This document shows, one piece after another, positions 61,299 to 64,000 of a stretch of DNA of 64,000 bases. The notes under the pieces are model-generated. The model worked only from the letters and a program-made list of their open reading frames with translations, ran no database searches and was not told where the DNA came from. Numbering within the stretch: the first letter of the stretch is position 1; every line of letters begins with the position of its first letter. The stretch spans positions 110,610-174,609 of the forward strand of contig JAWSUE010000005.1 of the NCBI GenBank assembly GCA_033549065.1, read 5' to 3'. This stretch comes from Bacillota bacterium (lineage in GTDB: Bacteria > Bacillota > Dethiobacteria > DTU022). Position numbers and translations under genes: made by a program.

Positions 61299-63410
61299 TT
61301 ATTGTATGGCGATCCGGACCCTGGCATCGAGAGCTAATGATCCCTTCCCTTCAGAAAATACCCGGACCGGATTAATATCCAGCTCTCTGATGCCGGGGAA
61401 ATCGGCGAGCAGCATTGATACCCTGACTACCAGATCGATGAATGATTCAATATCGCCCGCAGCTTTGCCGCGAGTACCTTGAAGAACCTGGAATGACTTC
61501 AGGTTCTTTAGTTTTTTCCTGATATTATCGGGTTCAGCAGGACAGATCATATTCGCTGTATCCTTAAAAACCTCGATAAAAATTCCGCCCATTCCGAAAA
61601 ATATCACGGGTCCGAATGAAGGGTCCTGTTTGCCACCGATGAACATATCATAGCCTTCGGGTGCCATTGGTTGAATCCTCACTCCTCCGAAATGAGCATT
61701 CTTCTTGAAAGACTGAAGATTACTGCGGATATTTTCAAACCCTTCGGCAACTTCTTCATTATCGGAGAGGTTGAGCAATACTCCTCCCACATCAGACTTA
61801 TGAAGAGCATCAGGTGAGATTACCTTCATTACAACGGGAAGTCCAACTTCTTTTGCGGTGAGAACAGCTTCAGCGGCTGATATCGCTGTTCTGGATACTG
61901 TCGTCTTAATACCATATGAAGCCAGAAGTTCCAAAGCTTCTTCACCGTAATCTCCCTGCTTATCCTGCATCCAGCGTTTAGCAGCAATATGATCTATCTT
62001 TTCCGGTGCAGCAGCATTTTTTTGTTCTGCTAAAAGCTTTTTCCGCTCATAATATTTCATCTGGATTGCCAGGGCGGTGATCATCTCTTCAGGACTGTTG
62101 AAGATAGGGAACTCAACATATCGTTTTGTCTGCTGAATCATACGGGTAGGGCCGAAAAGGCAGACTCCGAGAGGTTTCCCTGCAGAAAGGATAGAACCCC
62201 AGGCTTCTTTGGAAAGGTCGGTGAGGAACATTTTCTGGAATATATTATCACCCTGTGGCATCTGAGGTCTCTGGCTGATGTAAATTGAACCGTCAACCTG
62301 GTCGGAATGCATAACTGAATAAAGTACATATGCGGTTAATTTAGGATCATAAATGTCACCCATATCCAGAGGATTGGAAAAGTTAATAACTCCTGCATTG
62401 CTGAACTGTTTAAGGCTGTCATAGAACTCCCGGCCCATATCGGCGAATGTAAAACCGGCTTTTTCGCATAAGTCAGCGCCCAGAACTGCAAATCCACCGG
62501 CCGGACTCATAACCATGATCCGTTTTCCCTTCATCGGCGGCAGATGAAATGCTTTGGTTACTTCAATAAAGTCGAGGAAATTATCAATGCGGATTATCCC
62601 GGCTTCTTCGAAAGCAGAATCGATTATTGCCTCATCACTGCTTAAGGCAGCAGTATGGCTCATAGCTGCTTCTTTGCCTGCTCGGGTCGTATTAGCCTTG
62701 TAAACAATAATCGGTTTATCTATGCCGGCGGCAGTTTCAATTAATTTCCTGCCCCGATTGATGCTTTCAAGGTAGAGGCAAATAACCTTAGTCTGGGGAT
62801 CTTTGCCGTAATACTCGAGAAAGTCAACTTCATCAAGGTCGAGTTTATTTCCGATGCTGGCGAATTTTGCCAGGCCGATCTTTTCATCAAACAGATAGTT
62901 CAGCATTGTTAATGCCACGCCACCGCTCTGTGAAATGATCGACATTTCCCCCTTTGGAGCTTTATGCAGCGCTACGAATGGCAGGCAGAGCCCGTTATCA
63001 GTATTGGCAACAGTCACGCTGTTAGGCCCTACAAAGCGTATCCCGTAATTACGGGAGATAGAAACCAGTTTATCTGCTAAAGCTTTCCCCTCTTCACTGA
63101 ACTCTGAAAAGCCGCCTGATGGAATAGCCATCCGCCTGATACCGAACTTGCCGCAGCGTTCCATCATATCCGGAATCAAGGGGGCGGGGATCATGCAGTA
63201 GGCCAGATCAGGTATTTCGGGAAGGTCTTCAATGTTTTTAAACATCCTGATACCGTCAACATGAATATCTTCGCTCCGGGCATTTACGCCAAATATTCTT
63301 CCCCTGTATCCCCAGCGCAGCAGGTTTTCCAGTGTCAGGCGCGGTATATTGGTCGGCTTTGAGGAAAGGCCGATGATGACAATCGATTCGGGATAAAAGA
63401 TTTTTTGCAT
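61299..63410 (-). CDS. ADP-forming acyl-CoA (acetyl-CoA) synthetase
   Basis: Single-chain enzyme of 703 residues that makes ATP from acyl-CoA, ADP and phosphate. N-terminal CoA-binding domain (IVIIGLSSKPTNIPRLTLEN), succinyl-CoA-ligase-like region with the phospho-His motif AAMSHTAALSSDEAI, and a C-terminal ATP-grasp domain (GLPVVMKVISPDALHKSDVGG, ELDINPVRVF). This is the usual energy-conserving last step of amino-acid fermentation. GGGAGG precedes the ATG on the minus strand. Confidence 0.93.
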   Translation of the reverse strand: MQKIFYPESIVIIGLSSKPTNIPRLTLENLLRWGYRGRIFGVNARSEDIHVDGIRMFKNIEDLPEIPDLAYCMIPAPLIPDMMERCGKFGIRRMAIPSGGFSEFSEEGKALADKLVSISRNYGIRFVGPNSVTVANTDNGLCLPFVALHKAPKGEMSIISQSGGVALTMLNYLFDEKIGLAKFASIGNKLDLDEVDFLEYYGKDPQTKVICLYLESINRGRKLIETAAGIDKPIIVYKANTTRAGKEAAMSHTAALSSDEAIIDSAFEEAGIIRIDNFLDFIEVTKAFHLPPMKGKRIMVMSPAGGFAVLGADLCEKAGFTFADMGREFYDSLKQFSNAGVINFSNPLDMGDIYDPKLTAYVLYSVMHSDQVDGSIYISQRPQMPQGDNIFQKMFLTDLSKEAWGSILSAGKPLGVCLFGPTRMIQQTKRYVEFPIFNSPEEMITALAIQMKYYERKKLLAEQKNAAAPEKIDHIAAKRWMQDKQGDYGEEALELLASYGIKTTVSRTAISAAEAVLTAKEVGLPVVMKVISPDALHKSDVGGVLLNLSDNEEVAEGFENIRSNLQSFKKNAHFGGVRIQPMAPEGYDMFIGGKQDPSFGPVIFFGMGGIFIEVFKDTANMICPAEPDNIRKKLKNLKSFQVLQGTRGKAAGDIESFIDLVVRVSMLLADFPGIRELDINPVRVFSEGKGSLALDARVRIAIQ

Positions 63411-63544
63411 TAAAGATCCTCCCTTTCATGATGCAGCACGGCATTAAAAAATTATATGGCATTTTGAGGCACATATTAAATTTTACCATAGATCGACCGA
63501 TCATATATAATAAAAACAGTGAGATAAATCATACCTGGGTATGA

Positions 63545-64000
63545 TCTGAATTTACAACTAGCGGACCTTATTACCTGCTGAAAGGTTTGAAATATTACCT
63601 GGAGACCGAAGAGGAGATCGAGCTGGTCGGAGAAGCTGCTGATGGCGAAGAAGCGGCGCTCATGGCTGCCAGATATAAGCCGGATGTCATATTGATGGAT
63701 CTCATGATGCCCGGTACTGACGGCATCGAAGGAACGAAGCTTTGTCTTGAGGCAAGTCCCGGGTCGAAGATAATCATTTTAACCAGCAAGGCTGAAGATG
63801 ACCTGGTTCTACCGGCAATAAAAGCCGGTGCGCTGTCGTACCTTTTAAAAGATATTTCAGCTGCAGACCTGGTCAATGCGATCCGGGATGCTGCTTCAGG
63901 AAAACCTACCCTGCATTCCATGGCTGCATCAAAGATGCTGAACGAAGTAAGTGGTGGTAATAAAGCAAATGAAAAAAACGATTCAATAAGCCCCCGTGAG
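63545..64000 (+). pseudogene. NarL/LuxR-type response regulator with damaged 5' end, cut by window
   Basis: From about 63569 the frame reads as a response-regulator receiver domain: LLKGLKYYLETEEEIELVGE, DVILMDLMMPGTDGIEG (phospho-acceptor Asp), TSKAEDD and SYLLKDISAADLVNAIR. It continues off the right edge towards the HTH domain. The N-terminal strand with the acidic Asp-Asp pair is missing: in frame, only SEFTTSGPYY precedes, after a TGA at 63542-63544. No start codon with a ribosome-binding site is evident. A neighbouring frame carries a short LADL stretch at 63558-63569, consistent with a small deletion. Decay, assembly error or an odd start are all possible. Confidence 0.6.

Noticed and set aside
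63595..63921. 108-codon minus-strand frame at the right edge
   Set aside because: The plus strand there encodes a recognisable receiver domain, so this is its shadow.
1..64000. tRNA, rRNA, CRISPR arrays, insertion sequences, prophage or att sites
   Set aside because: I looked for repeat-spacer patterns, transposase or integrase motifs and tRNA-like cloverleaf ends and found none I could support.

Overview
The window reads as a chromosomal segment of a low-to-medium GC, strictly anaerobic, amino-acid-fermenting member of the Firmicutes (Clostridia in the broad sense). This is inferred from gene content: a HutP antiterminator, lysine 5,6-aminomutase, a tungsten-type aldehyde:ferredoxin oxidoreductase, 2-oxoacid:ferredoxin oxidoreductase, ADP-forming acyl-CoA synthetase, a B12 salvage operon, a selenocysteine codon, strong AGGAGG ribosome-binding sites and frequent TTG/GTG starts. 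I see no rRNA, tRNA, CRISPR, phage or insertion sequence. Genes are dense, mostly on the + strand, in tight operons.

Layout. 1-0.9 kb: rarD-type permease. 0.96-12.1 kb: promoter, cobalamin riboswitch with terminator, then an eleven-gene B12 uptake and late-synthesis operon (btuFCD, cobU, cbiB, cobS, cobD, cbiP, cobT, cobC and a DUF71 ATP-pyrophosphatase). 12.2-15.9 kb: zinc-ribbon/RDD membrane protein, FAD-linked 2-hydroxyacid dehydrogenase, M20 peptidase. 16-24.9 kb: a PucR-type regulator divergent from a B12-dependent lysine 5,6-aminomutase operon (kamB-like, kamD, kamE) followed by an NhaC-type antiporter, an M20 peptidase and a DMT permease. 25-26.2 kb: QueG-like corrinoid/iron-sulfur protein. 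26.2-32.4 kb: histidine module: promoter, HutP-type RNA site and terminator, hutH, hutP, a QAT-family ABC transporter with a sequence-permuted binding protein, and a cyclodeaminase. 32.5-36.3 kb: hydrolase, CBS protein, OFA-family permease, and a thioredoxin-CcdA fusion whose first redox cysteine is encoded by TGA (selenocysteine). 36.3-39.9 kb: KorAB, enoyl-CoA hydratase, a tiny zinc-ribbon protein. 40-46 kb: iron alcohol dehydrogenase and SCP2 protein (-) divergent from AOR, acyl-CoA synthetase and a MoaD-like protein. 46-53.6 kb: c-di-GMP enzyme, putrescine-type aminotransferase, class A PBP, DHDPS-family aldolase. 53.7-55.8 kb: three unknown exported or membrane proteins, two of them tandem paralogues. 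55.9-56.1 kb: remnant of a nitroreductase. 56.2-63.4 kb: RidA, a 4-hydroxybutyryl-CoA dehydratase-type enzyme, metallo-beta-lactamase-fold protein, class V aminotransferase, NIF3-like protein and ADP-forming acyl-CoA synthetase. The right edge holds a response regulator with a damaged 5' end.

How it fits together (inference): the B12 operon supplies cofactor for the aminomutase and perhaps for the QueG-like protein. Amino acids are imported, deaminated or rearranged, converted to 2-oxoacids and aldehydes, and oxidised through ferredoxin enzymes to acyl-CoA and acids with ATP gained at an ADP-forming synthetase. The points most worth checking are the TGA-encoded thioredoxin-CcdA protein, the HutP target RNA in front of hutH, the permuted binding protein, and the aminomutase operon that lacks the other lysine-fermentation genes.
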